Part shown: piece after piece, positions 11,341 to 23,100 of the stretch
Numbering within the stretch: the stretch's first letter is position 1
Layout of the letters: each line of letters opens with the position of its first letter
Assembly: GCF_019097595.1 (NCBI RefSeq)
Contig: NC_080728.1
Span: 22,691,603 to 22,755,602, forward strand
Reading direction: 5' to 3'
DNA: 64,000 nt
Source: Hemibagrus wyckioides
Lineage: Eukaryota; Chordata; Actinopteri; Siluriformes; Bagridae
Made by a program: the position numbers and the translations under genes
Notes under the pieces: generated by a model
The model's input: the letters and a program-made list of their open reading frames with translations, nothing else
The model's database searches: none
What the model was told of the DNA's origin: nothing

Positions 11341-12150
11341 TGAGATTTAATAATATTTAATTTATTTAAAAACATTTAATAAAACATGCAGTTATGTCCT
11401 CATCTGCTTCCTGACATATGTATTTATTTTAATAATGGTATTGTGTTATCAATTGTTTTGTTTATTGTTTGTTTTTAAAATACTTTCCTATGTTTATTTT
11501 TATTACTTATACCTCATTTTTAAAAATCTTTTTACGTAGCTCTTTTTTAAAAAACTTTTGTGTAACTCTTGTCTGAATTAGCATTCCCCTTCCTCTTAGG
11601 ATTAATGCTCTATTAATGCTCTAGGATCTCTGAAATGATGACAGGTGTGTGTGTGTGTGTGTGTGTTGCATTGTGTATAAACATAAACATGAGAATACTT
11701 TCAGGGACATCACCACCAAGCTACACCGTACACACACACACACACACACACACATTTAGTGACCTACTTTGAGTTTCCACCCAAAGAGTGTTTGTAGGTA
11801 AGACACCTTCTGTTGTTAAGCGTGTGAAATGATTATTTGAACCACCTGAGGAAAGCAAAAATTCAAACACACACACACACATAATAACATGATGTACTGA
11901 AAAGTTTCATTTTCAGCTTGGATAGATGTCTTGTGTGGCTACCATATGTACTGCAGAGGGAGGCCTGAGAGAATTGGCAAGAGGTGACACACACACACAC
12001 ACACATTGTAAAACTGGGCAGTGAGTCACAGATTCAGGATAAAGGTCTGTATTTTCTGCAATTAGCATCCATGCTAATGCTATTCACAGTGTCAGTGATA
12101 AATACAGCACTGAACACACACTTGATTGCTTACACAGACACAGAGATACT

Positions 12151-12188
<38 letters not shown>

Positions 12189-12285
12189 ACATCCACATTC
12201 CTACACTGAATTTCCATTAGAAGGATTATTGAAGAAGGTGATTTACATCACTCTAAATTCTAAATCTCTGGTCTCAAAAGTACTG
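11341..12285. other. AT-rich intron sequence with microsatellites
   Basis: AT-rich sequence with (GT)n at about 11643-11667, (CA)n at about 11731-11755, 11868-11882 and 11988-12005, and (CT)n at about 12151-12184. No gene or transposon is recognised. Confidence 0.6.
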
Positions 12286-12672
12286 GAGGTAGTAAAGGCA
12301 GTTCTATAGAGTAGTGGAGGTAGTAAAGGCAGTTCTATAGAGTAGTGGAGGTAGTAAAGGCAGTTCTATAGAGTAGTGGAGGTAGTAAAGGCAGTTCTAT
12401 AGAGTACTGGAGGTAATAAAGGCAGTTCTATAGAGTACTGGAGGTAATAAAGGCAGTTCTATAGAGTACTGGAGGTAATAAAGGCAGTTCTATAGAGTAC
12501 TGGAGGTAATAAAGGCAGTTCTATAGAGTACTGGAGGTAATAAAGGCAGTTCTATAGAGTACTGGACGTAGTAAAGGCAGTTCTATAGAGTACTGGAGGT
12601 AATAAAGGCAGTTCTATAGAGTACTGGACGTAGTAAAGGCAGTTCTGTAGAGTATTGGAGGTAGTAAAGGCC
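12286..12672. repeat. 31-bp minisatellite, first block
   Basis: About 12 units of 31 bp, each with GTAGTAAAGGCAGTTCTATA followed by GAGTACTGGAG; GTAG/GTAA and ACTGG/AGTGG variants occur. The array is interrupted at 12673 by unrelated sequence and resumes at 13717. Confidence 0.95.
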
Positions 12673-12991
12673 AGGGGCGTATCTAGGATTTGAAAACATC
12701 AGGGGCTGAGCCCGAAACATCAGGGGCTAATTAGGGAGAGGGGGTAAGCAAGAATAATACGTTTTGTAAGGGCATTTTTATGTAATATTGTTTAATAATA
12801 AACACAAATTAACACAAATACTATGCAACTTTAGAAAATTTCATTCAATCTTTTTTCTGACTCCTCCCATCATTTCAGAATCTTGCTACTAAAAAAGGAG
12901 TTCATTAAAGTCATTACATTTTCTCTCACAGGTATACCATGCAATATTATCTCTTTTACAGCTTGTGTGTGGAGCAGTGCTGTGTAGATCC

Positions 12992-13027
<36 letters not shown>

Positions 13028-13716
13028 TTACAATAATCTATATTATACTTGCACCTATTATTTCATTTCTCATTTACACTAGCACTACTGTATGAATTAT
13101 TCTTTGTTTATTTTTTTTTTACAGACTCTTTTCTCTTCTCTTATTGTTCTCTCATCTCTCATCTGTCTTGCTGCTTGTATCTTGTCTACTTCATGCTCTT
13201 GGTGATTTTTCTATCCTATTTCTTTGAGGGTGGAATCATCAGAGAGTATCTCTGAGACTTGATCAAAATGGTCAATTATCATTCTAGTATTTCTAGTGCT
13301 GAGAATTCCTTTATCAATAGACAGAACAGCCGAATGATGGAGTCTGTTCTGGTCCATTGTTAGCCTAAGTCATGTCTGTATTTTAACTTAAATACTGCAT
13401 TAGCTGAATAATAGAAAGTCATGATGTTCAGACTGTAACGTCTTAGCCCTTTAACAGTTTATATTTTATTTAGATCTATCTTTAGGCTTATTTAATTTAA
13501 GGTTTTTGTATCTTGGGTATGGAATAATATTTAAAATGGTCCTATATGGGCCCTAGGGCTTCATTTTTGACACAACATACATTTGTTAGCCGACTTTTAT
13601 CAACTGTGTTAACATTAAAAACTAAAAGTTAGACTATTATCTGAATAATAAGTTGTTGTGTTTTCTGACCATTTTATTTTATTGCTGTCCCGCTCAAGGG
13701 CTGTAAGGTATTATAG
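12673..13716. mobile_element. About 1-kb insertion in the 31-bp minisatellite, possibly hAT-like
   Basis: Unrelated sequence splits the 31-bp array exactly after TAGTAAAGGC. The left edge CAGGGGCGTATCTAGG resembles the CAGGGGCG terminus of hAT transposons. I do not see a matching inverted terminus at the right edge, and no transposase frame. Inside are an (ATT)n tract (about 12989-13026) and otherwise AT-rich sequence. It may be a truncated non-autonomous element. Confidence 0.45.
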
Positions 13717-13816
13717 TAAAGGCAGTTCTATAGAGTAGTGGAGGTAGTAAAGGCAGTTCTATAGAGTACTGGAGGTAGTAAAGGCAGTTCTATAGAGTAC
13801 TGGAGGTAGTAAAGGC
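13717..13816. repeat. 31-bp minisatellite, second block
   Basis: About three more units of the same 31-bp repeat as 12286-12672, resuming after the insertion and running straight into the 21-bp array. Confidence 0.93.
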
Positions 13817-14898
13817 AGGAGTGAGGTGTATACTCTGAGGAGTGAGGTCTATACTCTGAGGAGTGAGGTGTATACTCTGAGGAGTGAGGTCTATACTTTG
13901 TGGAGTGAGGTGTGTACTCTGAGGAGTGAGGTCTATACTCTGATGATTGGGGTGTATACTCTGAGGAGTGAGGTGTGTACTCTGAGGAGTGAGGTGTATA
14001 CTCTGAGGAGTGAGGTGTGTACTCTGAGGAGTGAGGTGTATACTCTGTGGAGTGAGGTGTATACTCTGTGTAGTGAGGTCTATACTTTGTTGAGTGAGGT
14101 GTGTACTCTGAGGAGTGAGGTGTGTACTCTGAGGAGTGAGGTCTATAATTTGTGGAGTGAGGTGTGTACTCTGAGGAGTGAGGTGTGTACTCTGAGGAGT
14201 GAGGTCTATACTCTGAGGAGTGAGGTGTGTACTCTGAGGAGTGAGGTGTGTACTCTGAGGAGTGAGGTCTATACTCTGAGGAGTGAGGTGTGTACTCTGA
14301 GGAGTGAGGTGTGTACTCTGAGGAGTGAGGTGTGTACTCTGAGGAGTGAGGTCTATACTCTGAGGAGTGAGGTGTGTACTCTGAGGAGTGAGGTGTATAC
14401 TCTGAGGAGTGAGGTCTATACTTTGTGGAGTGAGGTGTGTACTCTGAGGAGTGAGGTCTATACTCTGATGATTGGGGTGTATACTCTGAGGAGTGAGGTG
14501 TGTACTCTGAGGAGTGAGGTGTGTACTCTGAGGAGTGAGGTCTATACTCTGAGGAGTGAGGTGTGTACTCTGAGAAGTGAGGTCTATACTCTGAGGAGTG
14601 AGGTGTATACTCTGAGGAGTGAGGTCTATACTTTGTGGAGTGAGGTGTGTACTCTGAGGAGTGAGGTCTATACTCTGATGATTGGGGTGTATACTCTGAG
14701 GAGTGAGGTGTGTACTCTGAGGAGTGAGGTGTATACTCTGATGATTGGGGTGTATACTCTGAGGAGTGAGGTGTGTACTCTGAGGAGTGAGGTCTATACT
14801 CTGATGATTGGGGTGTATACTCTGAGGAGTGAGGTGTGTACTCTGAGGAGTGAGGTGTATACTCTGAGGAGTGAAGTCTATACTCCTGAGGAGTATAA
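13817..14898. repeat. 21-bp minisatellite, about 51 copies
   Basis: Unit GAGTGAGGTGTATACTCTGA plus G. Variants are TGTGTACT, TCTATACT, TTTGTG and a GATGATTGGGGT form that recurs at several places, marking internal duplications. Because 21 is a multiple of 3, both strands have long frames (heptads YTLRSEV on plus, HLTPQST on minus). These are artefacts: no start context, no non-repeat coding sequence and equal openness on both strands. Confidence 0.97.
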
Positions 14899-16073
14899 GT
14901 AAATACATTTAATTAGGATATGTTTAATTAGCATGCTAACAGTGATGTCCCTGTGTTTTATGTTCACACATATTAAAGATATCATCATGGCCTCACTGCA
15001 CACTCTGAAGCCTTATGCTCAGTGTTACCAAGGTTACCCCATCTTGGATCTAACACCCTGCCGAGATCAGACACTCCCGAGTGTGTGTGTGTCTGTGTGT
15101 GTGCACCAAATTAGCCTTGGTAACTACCAAGTGCACAGGAAACATCTAAAGCTAACAAGAGCGACAAGATCATTAGCGTCTGTTTACACATGTACAGCTC
15201 ACAGTGGACTGCAGACAGACAGACAGACAGGCAGAGAGAGAGACAGATAAATACACAGACATGGATAGAAAGGCAGACAGGCAGACAGAGTTTTCCAAAC
15301 TTCTCCAGGAATTAAAGTCACAGCACTAGGTCATAAACACCGAGTGGAAAAATGTTTGTGAATTACATTGTGGTCAATTCTAAATGTGAACGCTACAAAT
15401 GTGTACAAATGTGCTTCATCATCAGCACTACTACAGCTACCTGGTTGTGTGTGTGTGTGTATTGGTATATTCTGTCAGGCTCTGGTCAGGATGAAAGCAG
15501 CCGTGATAATTATCGCATTAACTGGAGGAGTGTAGTGGACTATGTTTGACACGGGGTAGGCATATGTGTGTGTGTTTTGATGTGTGTGTGTGTTTTGATA
15601 TGTGTGTGTGTGTGTGTGTGTGAGCTGATGAGTGGGCTGATGGCTGCTGTATGACTCACAAATACACACCGCATCTCTCCACGACCTTGCTGTATCGGCT
15701 CATGTGCCATGTTAGCGAGATGCCTTTTATATGCTAATTTTCAGATGACTGTTGGCTCTCACACTGATCTCACACACACTCCACTCCCGCGGCTCTGATT
15801 TATTAGCATTTTAAAACAGCTGTGCTTCTCATTCAGACTCTACCACATGTTCAGAAAAGTGTGGATCCATACTCAACATGCTGTTGGCCGCCTTTTGGGG
15901 CATACTTAGAGTGTAGTTAAGGGGCGGATTTCAGTTATATGAGAGGGCAGGGCTGAAGGTGTGGCTAGTGTTGAAGTTTTAGAAACATACATCAACATGT
16001 TTCATTGACCTCTGACCTTTACAAATGTAGCTGTAATATCTAACAATTCCTCTCATTTTTTCCCTCTTTTTAG
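14899..16073. other. Intron sequence before kcnc2 exon 2
   Basis: Mostly unique sequence with (TG)n tracts at about 15081-15103 and 15565-15622 and a (CAGA)n tract near 15214-15250. No coding sequence is recognised. It ends with the pyrimidine-rich acceptor of exon 2. Confidence 0.6.
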
Positions 16074-17004
16074 TTCGTGGCTTTCGCCTCTTTGTTCTTC
16101 ATCATGGTCTCCATCACCACCTTCTGCCTGGAGACTCATGAAGCTTTCAACACCATCGTCAACAAGACAGATGCTGTAAGGAACGAGAGCGTGCTGGACT
16201 TGGTGCCTCAGTATGAGATTGAGACGGATCCAGCACTCACATATGTGGAGGGTGTCTGCGTCCTCTGGTTCACCTTCGAGTTCTTGGTGCGAGTGACGTT
16301 CAGTCCTGATAAACTGGAATTTATCAAAAGCGTCCTGAACATCATCGACTTTGTAGCCATCTTACCCTTTTATCTTGAAGTTGGACTGAGCGGTTTGTCC
16401 TCCAAAGCGGCGAAAGACGTCCTGGGGTTCCTGCGAGTGGTCCGCTTTGTACGGATTCTGAGAATCTTTAAGCTGACTCGTCACTTTGTCGGACTGCGGG
16501 TCCTCGGACATACCCTCCGTGCCAGCGTGAATGAATTCTTCCTCCTCATCATCTTCCTCGCCCTCGGTGTCCTTATCTTTGCCACCATGATCTACTACGC
16601 AGAGCGGATCGGTGCTAATCCCAATGACCCGACCGCCAGTGATCACACCAAGTTCAAAAACATTCCCATCGGCTTCTGGTGGGCCGTGGTCACCATGACG
16701 ACTCTAGGGTATGGTGACATGTACCCTCAGACCTGGTCAGGAATGCTGGTAGGGGCGCTGTGTGCACTAGCAGGCGTGCTAACAATAGCAATGCCCGTTC
16801 CAGTAATTGTAAATAACTTTGGCATGTATTACTCGCTAGCCATGGCTAAGCAGAAGCTACCGAAAAAGAGGAAGAAGCACATTCCCCAGGTGGTGCAAAC
16901 TGCATCTCCATCCTTCTGCAGGACCGATCTGAGTTCAGCCTGCAACAGCAACCCTGTTGACCTGCGCATGGGACAGAGCCGAGGGCTCGAGTGCCACCGG
17001 TCAG
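16074..17004 (+). CDS. kcnc2: kcnc2 coding exon 2 (S1-S6 channel core)
   Basis: Encodes residues 224-533, the whole membrane core of Kv3.2. The acceptor AG is at 16072-16073 and the first codon is F224, in phase 0 with exon 1. S1 starts FVAFASLFF. Two N-glycosylation sequons lie in the S1-S2 loop (NKT 253, NES 260). S2 contains [13 protein letters not shown]. The S4 sensor [19 protein letters not shown] (343-361) has a basic residue at every third position. The selectivity filter TLGYGD is at 433-438, the S6 PVPV hinge at 464-467, and a KKRKKH segment follows S6. The loop [17 protein letters not shown] and the post-S6 segment [15 protein letters not shown] resemble Kv3.2 more than other Kv3 paralogues. 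The exon ends at G|GTGAGG, phase 1. High-threshold, fast-gating delayed rectifiers of this family support fast spiking. Confidence 0.97.
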
Positions 17005-17162
17005 GTGAGGAATGGAGTCCAGCTGCATGTATAAGTGAGAGTGAGATGACTTTTATTCTTTTCTATAAAAAGAGAAAGGTTTTTCAAGAAGAAATATATT
17101 TACACATTTAAAGAATGTGGTCATATTTAGGTTAATTTAATCAACAACAAAATGACAACATC

Positions 17163-20100
17163 AGTGTGTGTTTAGATCAGTGTGTGTTTGGAGCAGTGTG
17201 TGTTTGGATCAGTGTGTGTTTAGATCAGTGTGTGTTTGGAGCAGTGTGTGTTTGGAGAATTGTGTGTTTGGAGCAGTGTTTGGAGCAGTGTGTGTTTGGA
17301 GCAGTGTGTGTTTAGAGCAGTGTGTGTTTAGATCAGTGTGTGTTTGGAGCAGTGTGTGTTTAGATCAGTGTGTGTTTGGAGCAGTGCGTGTTTGGATCAG
17401 TGTGTGTTTGGAGCATTGTGTGTTTGGAGCAGTGTGTGTTTGGAGCAGTGTGTGTTTGGAGCAGTGTGTGTTTGGAGCAGTGTGTGTTTGGAGCAGTGTG
17501 TGTTTGGAGCAGTGTGTGTTTGGAGCAGTGTGTGTTTGGATCAGTGTGTGTTTGGATCAGTGTGTGTTTGGAGCAGTGTGTGTTTGGAGCAGTGTGTGTT
17601 TAGGTCAGTGTGTGTTTGGAGCATTGTGTGTTTGGAGCAGTGTGTGTTTGGAGCAGTGTGTGTTTAGGTCAGTGTGTGTTTGGAGCAGTGTGTGTTTGGA
17701 GCATTGTGTGTTTGGAGCATTGTGTGTTTGGAGCAGTGTGTGTTTGGAGAATTGTGTGTTTGGAGCAATGTGTGTTTGGCGCAGTGCGTGTTTGGATCAG
17801 TGTGTGTTTGGATCAGTGTGTGTTTGGATCAGTGTGTGTTTGGATCAGTGTGTGTTTGGAGCATTGTGTGTTTTGAGCAGTGTGTGTTTGGAGCAGTGTT
17901 TGGAGCACTGTGTGTTTAGATCAGTGTGTGTTTAGATCAGTGTGTGTTTGGAGCAGTGTGTGTTTAGATCAGTGTGTGTTTGGAGCAGTGCGTGTTTGGA
18001 TCAGTGTGTGTTTGGATCAGTGTGTGTTTGGAGCATTGTGTGTTTGGAGCAGTGTGTGTTTGGAGCAGTGTGTGTTTGGAGCAGTGTGTGTTTAGATCAG
18101 TGTGTGTTTGGAGCATTGTGTGTTTGGAGCATTGTGTGTTTGGAGCAGTGTGTGTTTGGAGCAGTGTGTGTTTGGAGAATTGTGTGTTTGGAGCAGTGTT
18201 TGGAGCACTGTGTGTTTGGAGCAGTGTGTGTTTGGAGCATTGTGTGTTTGGAGCAGTGTTTGGAGCACTGTGTGTTTAGATCAGTGTGTGTTTAGATCAG
18301 TGTGTGTTTGGAGCAGTGTGTTTAGATCAGTGTGTGTTTGGATCAGTGTGTGTTTAGATCAGTGTGTGTTTGGATCAGTGTGTGTTTGGAGCAGTGTGTG
18401 TTTAGATCAGTGTGTGTTTGGAGCAGTGTGTGTTTGGAGAATTGTGTGTTTGGAGCAGTGTTTGGAGCAGTGTGTGTTTGGATCAGTGTGTGTTTGGAGC
18501 AGTGTGTGTTTGGAGCAGTGTGTGTTTAGGTCAGTGTGTGTTTGGAGCAGTGTGTGTTTGGAGCATTGTGTGTTTGGAGCATTGTGTGTTTGGAGCAGTG
18601 TGTGTTTGGAGAATTGTGTGTTTGGAGCAATGTGTGTTTGGCGCAGTGCGTGTTTGGATCAGTGTGTGTTTGGATCAGTGTGTGTTTGGAGCAGTGTGTG
18701 TTTGGAGCATTGTGTGTTTGGAGCAGTGTGTGTTTGGAGCAGTGTTTGGAGCACTGTGTGTTTAGATCAGTGTGTGTTTAGATCAGTGTGTGTTTGGAGC
18801 AGTGTGTGTTTAGATCAGTGTGTGTTTGGAGCACTGTGTGTTTGGAGCAGTGCGTGTTTGGATCAGTGTGTGTTTGGATCAGTGTGTGTTTGGAGCATTG
18901 TGTGTTTGGAGCAGTGTGTGTTTGGAGCAGTGTGTGTTTGGAGCAGTGTGTGTTTAGATCAGTGTGTGTTTGGAGCAGTGTTTGTTTGGAGCAGTGTGTG
19001 TTTGGAGCAGTGTTTGGAGCACTGTGTGTTTGGATCAGTGTGTGTTTAGATCAGTGTGTGTTTGGAGCACTGTGTGTTTGGAGAATTGTGTGTTTGGAGC
19101 AGTGTTTGGAGCAGTGTGTGTTTGGATCAGTGTGTGTTTAGAGCAGTGTGTGTTTGGAGCATTGTGTGTTTGGAGCAGTGTTTGGAGCACTGTGTGTTTA
19201 GATCAGTGTGTGTTTGGAGCAGTGTGTGTTTGGATCAGTGTGTGTTTAGATCAGTGTGTGTTTGGAGCAGTGTGTGTTTGGAGCATTGTGTGTTTGGAGC
19301 AGTGTGTGTTTGGAGAATTGTGTGTTTGGAGCAGTGTTTGGAGCACTGTGTGTTTGGAGCAGTGTGTGTTTGGAGCAGTGTGTGTTTGGCGCAGTGTGTG
19401 TTTGGAGCAGTGTGTGTTTAGATCAATGTGTGTTTGGATCAGTGTGTGTGTGTGGATCAGTGTGTGTTTGGAGCAGTGTGTGTTTGGCGCAGTGTGTGTT
19501 TGGAGCAGTGTGTGTTTGGATCAGTGTGTGTTTGGATCAGTGTGTGTTTGGATCAGTGTGTGTTTGGAGCAGTGTGTGTTTGGATCAGTGTGTGTTTGGA
19601 GCAGTGTGTGTTTGGAGCAGTGTGTGTTTAGATCAGTGTGTGTTTGGAGCAGTGTGTGTTTGGAGCAGTGTTTGGAGCAGTGTGTGTTTGGAGCAGTGTG
19701 TGTTTAGAGCAGTGTGTGTTTGGATCAGTGTGTGTTTGGAGCAGTGTGTGTTTGGATCAGTGTGTGTTTGGATCAGTGTGTGTTTGGAGCAGTGTGTGTT
19801 TGGAGAATTGTGTGTTTGGAGCAGTGTTTGGAGCATTGTGTGTTTGGAGCAGTGTGTGTTTGGAGCAGTGTGTGTTTGGATCAGTGTGTGTTTGGAGAAT
19901 TGTGTGTTTGGAGCAGTGTTTGGAGCAGTGTGTGTTTGGAGCAGTGTGTGTTTAGAGCAGTGTGTGTTTGGAGCATTGTGTGTTTGGAGCAGTGTTTAGA
20001 TCAGTGTGTGTTTAGATCAGTGTGTGTTTAGATCAGTGTGTGTTTGGAGCAGTGTGTGTTTGGATCAGTGTGTGTTTGGATCAGTGTGTGTTTGGAGCAG

Positions 20101-23100
20101 TGTGTGTTTGGAGCAGTGTGTGTTTAGATCAGTGTGTGTTTGGAGCAGTGTGTGTTTGGAGCATTGTGTGTTTGGAGCAGTGTGTGTTTGGAGCAGTGTG
20201 TGTTTGGAGAATTGTGTGTTTGGAGCAGTGTTTGGAGCACTGTGTGTTTGGAGCAGTGTGTGTTTGGCGCAGTGTGTGTTTGGAGCAGTGTGTTTTTAGA
20301 TCAATGTGTGTTTGGATCAGTGTGTGTGTGGATCAGTGTGTGTGTGGATCAGTGTGTTTGGATCAGTGTGTGTTTGGATCAGTGTGTGTTTGGATCAGTG
20401 TGTGTTTGGAGCACTGTGTGTTTGGAGAATTGTGTGTTTGGAGCAGTGTTTGGAGCAGTGTGTGTTTGGAGCAGTGTGTGTTTAGAGCAGTGTGTGTTTG
20501 GATCAGTGTGTGTTTGGAGCATTGTGTGTTTTGAGCAGTGTGTGTTTGGAGCAGTGTTTGGAGCACTGTGTGTTTAGATCAGTGTGTGTTTAGATCAGTG
20601 TGTGTTTGGAGCAGTGTGTGTTTAGATCAGTGTGTGTTTGGAGCAGTGCGTGTTTGGATCAGTGTGTGTTTGGATCAGTGTGTGTTTGGAGCATTGTGTG
20701 TTTGGAGCAGTGTGTGTTTGGAGCAGTGTGTGTTTGGAGCAGTGTGTGTTTGGATCAGTGTGTGTTTAGATCAGTGTGTGTTTGGAGCAGTGTGTGTTTG
20801 GATCAGTGTGTGTTTGGATCAGTGTGTGTTTGGAGCAGTGTGTGTTTGGAGCAGTGTGTGTTTAGATCAGTGTGTGTTTGGAGCATTGTGTGTTTGGAGC
20901 AGTGTGTGTTTGGAGCAGTGTGTGTTTAGGTCAGTGTGTGTTTGGAGCAGTGTGTGTTTGGAGCATTGTGTGTTTGGAGCATTGTGTGTTTGGAGCAGTG
21001 TGTGTTTGGAGAATTGTGTGTTTGGAGCAATGTGTGTTTGGCGCAGTGCGTGTTTGGATCAGTGTGTGTTTGGATCAGGGTGTGTTTGGATCAGTGTGTG
21101 TTTGGATCATTGTGTGTTTTGAGCAGTGTGTGTTTGGAGCAGTGTTTGGAGCACTGTGTGTTTAGATCAGTGTGTGTTTAGATCAGTGTGTGTTTGGAGC
21201 AGTGTGTGTTTAGATCAGTGTGTGTTTGGAGCAGTGCGTGTTTGGATCAGTGTGTGTTTGGATCAGTGTGTGTTTGGAGCATTGTGTGTTTGGAGCAGTG
21301 TGTGTTTGGAGCAGTGTGTGTTTGGAGCAGTGTGTGTTTAGATCAGTGTGTGTTTGGAGCATTGTGTGTTTGGAGCATTGTGTGTTTGGAGCAGTGTGTG
21401 TTTGGAGCAGTGTGTGTTTGGAGAATTGTGTGTTTGGAGCAGTGTTTGGAGCACTGTGTGTTTGGAGCAGTGTGTGTTTGGAGCATTGTGTGTTTGGAGC
21501 AGTGTTTGGAGCACTGTGTGTTTAGATCAGTGTGTGTTTAGATCAGTGTGTGTTTGGAGCAGTGTGTTTAGATCAGTGTGTGTTTGGATCAGTGTGTGTT
21601 TAGATCAGTGTGTGTTTAGATCAGTGTGTGTTTGGAGCAGTGTGTGTTTGGAGAATTGTGTGTTTGGAGCAGTGTTTGGAGCAGTGTGTGTTTGGATCAG
21701 TGTGTGTTTGGAGCAGTGTGTGTTTGGAGCAGTGTGTGTTTAGGTCAGTGTGTGTTTGGAGCAGTGTGTGTTTGGAGCATTGTGTGTTTGGAGCATTGTG
21801 TGTTTGGAGCAGTGTGTGTTTGGAGAATTGTGTGTTTGGAGCAATGTGTGTTTGGCGCAGTGCGTGTTTGGATCAGTGTGTGTTTGGATCAGTGTGTGTT
21901 TGGAGCAGTGTGTGTTTGGAGCATTGTGTGTTTGGAGCAGTGTGTGTTTGGAGCAGTGTTTGGAGCACTGTGTGTTTAGATCAGTGTGTGTTTAGATCAG
22001 TGTGTGTTTGGAGCAGTGTGTGTTTAGATCAGTGTGTGTTTGGAGCACTGTGTGTTTGGAGCAGTGCGTGTTTGGATCAGTGTGTGTTTGGATCAGTGTG
22101 TGTTTGGAGCAGTGTGTGTTTGGAGCAGTGTGTGTTTGGAGCAGTGTGTGTTTAGATCAGTGTGTGTTTGGAGCAGTGTTTGTTTGGAGCAGTGTGTGTT
22201 TGGATCAGTGTTTGGAGCAATGTGTGTTTGGAGCAGTGCGTGTTTGGATCAGTGTGTGTTTGGATCAGTGTGTGTTTGGAGCAGTGTTTGGAGCACTGTG
22301 TGTTTGGATCAGTGTGTGTTTAGATCAGTGTGTGTTTGGAGCACTGTGTGTTTGGAGAATTGTGTGTTTGGAGCAGTGTTTGGAGCAGTGTGTGTTTGGA
22401 TCAGTGTGTGTTTAGAGCAGTGTGTGTTTGGAGCATTGTGTGTTTGGAGCAGTGTTTGGAGCACTGTGTGTTTAGATCAGTGTGTGTTTGGAGCAGTGTG
22501 TGTTTGGATCAGTGTGTGTTTAGATCAGTGTGTGTTTGGAGCAGTGTGTGTTTGGAGCATTGTGTGTTTGGAGCAGTGTGTGTTTGGAGAATTGTGTGTT
22601 TGGAGCAGTGTTTGGAGCACTGTGTGTTTGGAGCAGTGTGTGTTTGGAGCAGTGTGTGTTTGGCGCAGTGTGTGTTTAGATCAATGTGTGTTTGGATCAG
22701 TGTGTGTGTGTGGATCAGTGTGTGTTTGGAGCAGTGTGTGTTTGGCGCAGTGTGTGTTTGGAGCAGTGTGTGTTTGGATCAGTGTGTGTTTGGATCAGTG
22801 TGTGTTTGGAGCAGTGTGTGTTTGGATCAGTGTGTGTTTGGAGCAGTGTGTGTTTGGAGCAGTGTGTGTTTAGATCAGTGTGTGTTTGGAGCAGTGTGTT
22901 TGGAGCAATGTTTGGAGCAGTGTGTGTTTGGAGCAGTGTGTGTTTAGAGCAGTGTGTGTTTGGATCAGTGTGTGTTTGGAGCAGTGTGTGTTTGGATCAG
23001 TGTGTGTTTGGAGCAGTGTGTGTTTGGAGCAGTGTGTGTTTAGATCAGTGTGTGTTTAGATCAGTGTGTGTTTGGAGAATTGTGTGTTTGGAGAATTGTG

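Larger units (their letters stand above)
1646..16073 (+). other. kcnc2: kcnc2 intron 1
   Basis: GTAAG donor at 1646 and a pyrimidine-rich TTTTTTCCCTCTTTTTAG acceptor ending at 16073, phase 0. The first part (1650-3100) is pyrimidine-rich with many CTCT/GTCT runs and short (CA)n and (CT)n tracts, and no recognisable gene. The rest carries the transposon remnants and minisatellites listed separately. Stretches 5683-7560, 8641-9940, 11341-12285 and 14899-16073 hold only simple repeats and otherwise unrecognised AT-rich sequence. Confidence 0.9.

Noticed and set aside
13790..14908. Long frames on both strands (372 and 358 codons) of perfect heptad repeats
   Set aside because: A 21-bp repeat is a multiple of three, so stops absent from one unit stay absent. 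Openness on both strands at once and the lack of flanking coding sequence argue against a protein.
17005..17111. Read-through of kcnc2 exon 2 into intron 2 (about 35 extra codons)
   Set aside because: The GTGAGG donor at 17005 is strong and the phase matches exon 3, which carries the conserved CFLL motif. The extension has no family similarity. A minor isoform cannot be excluded.
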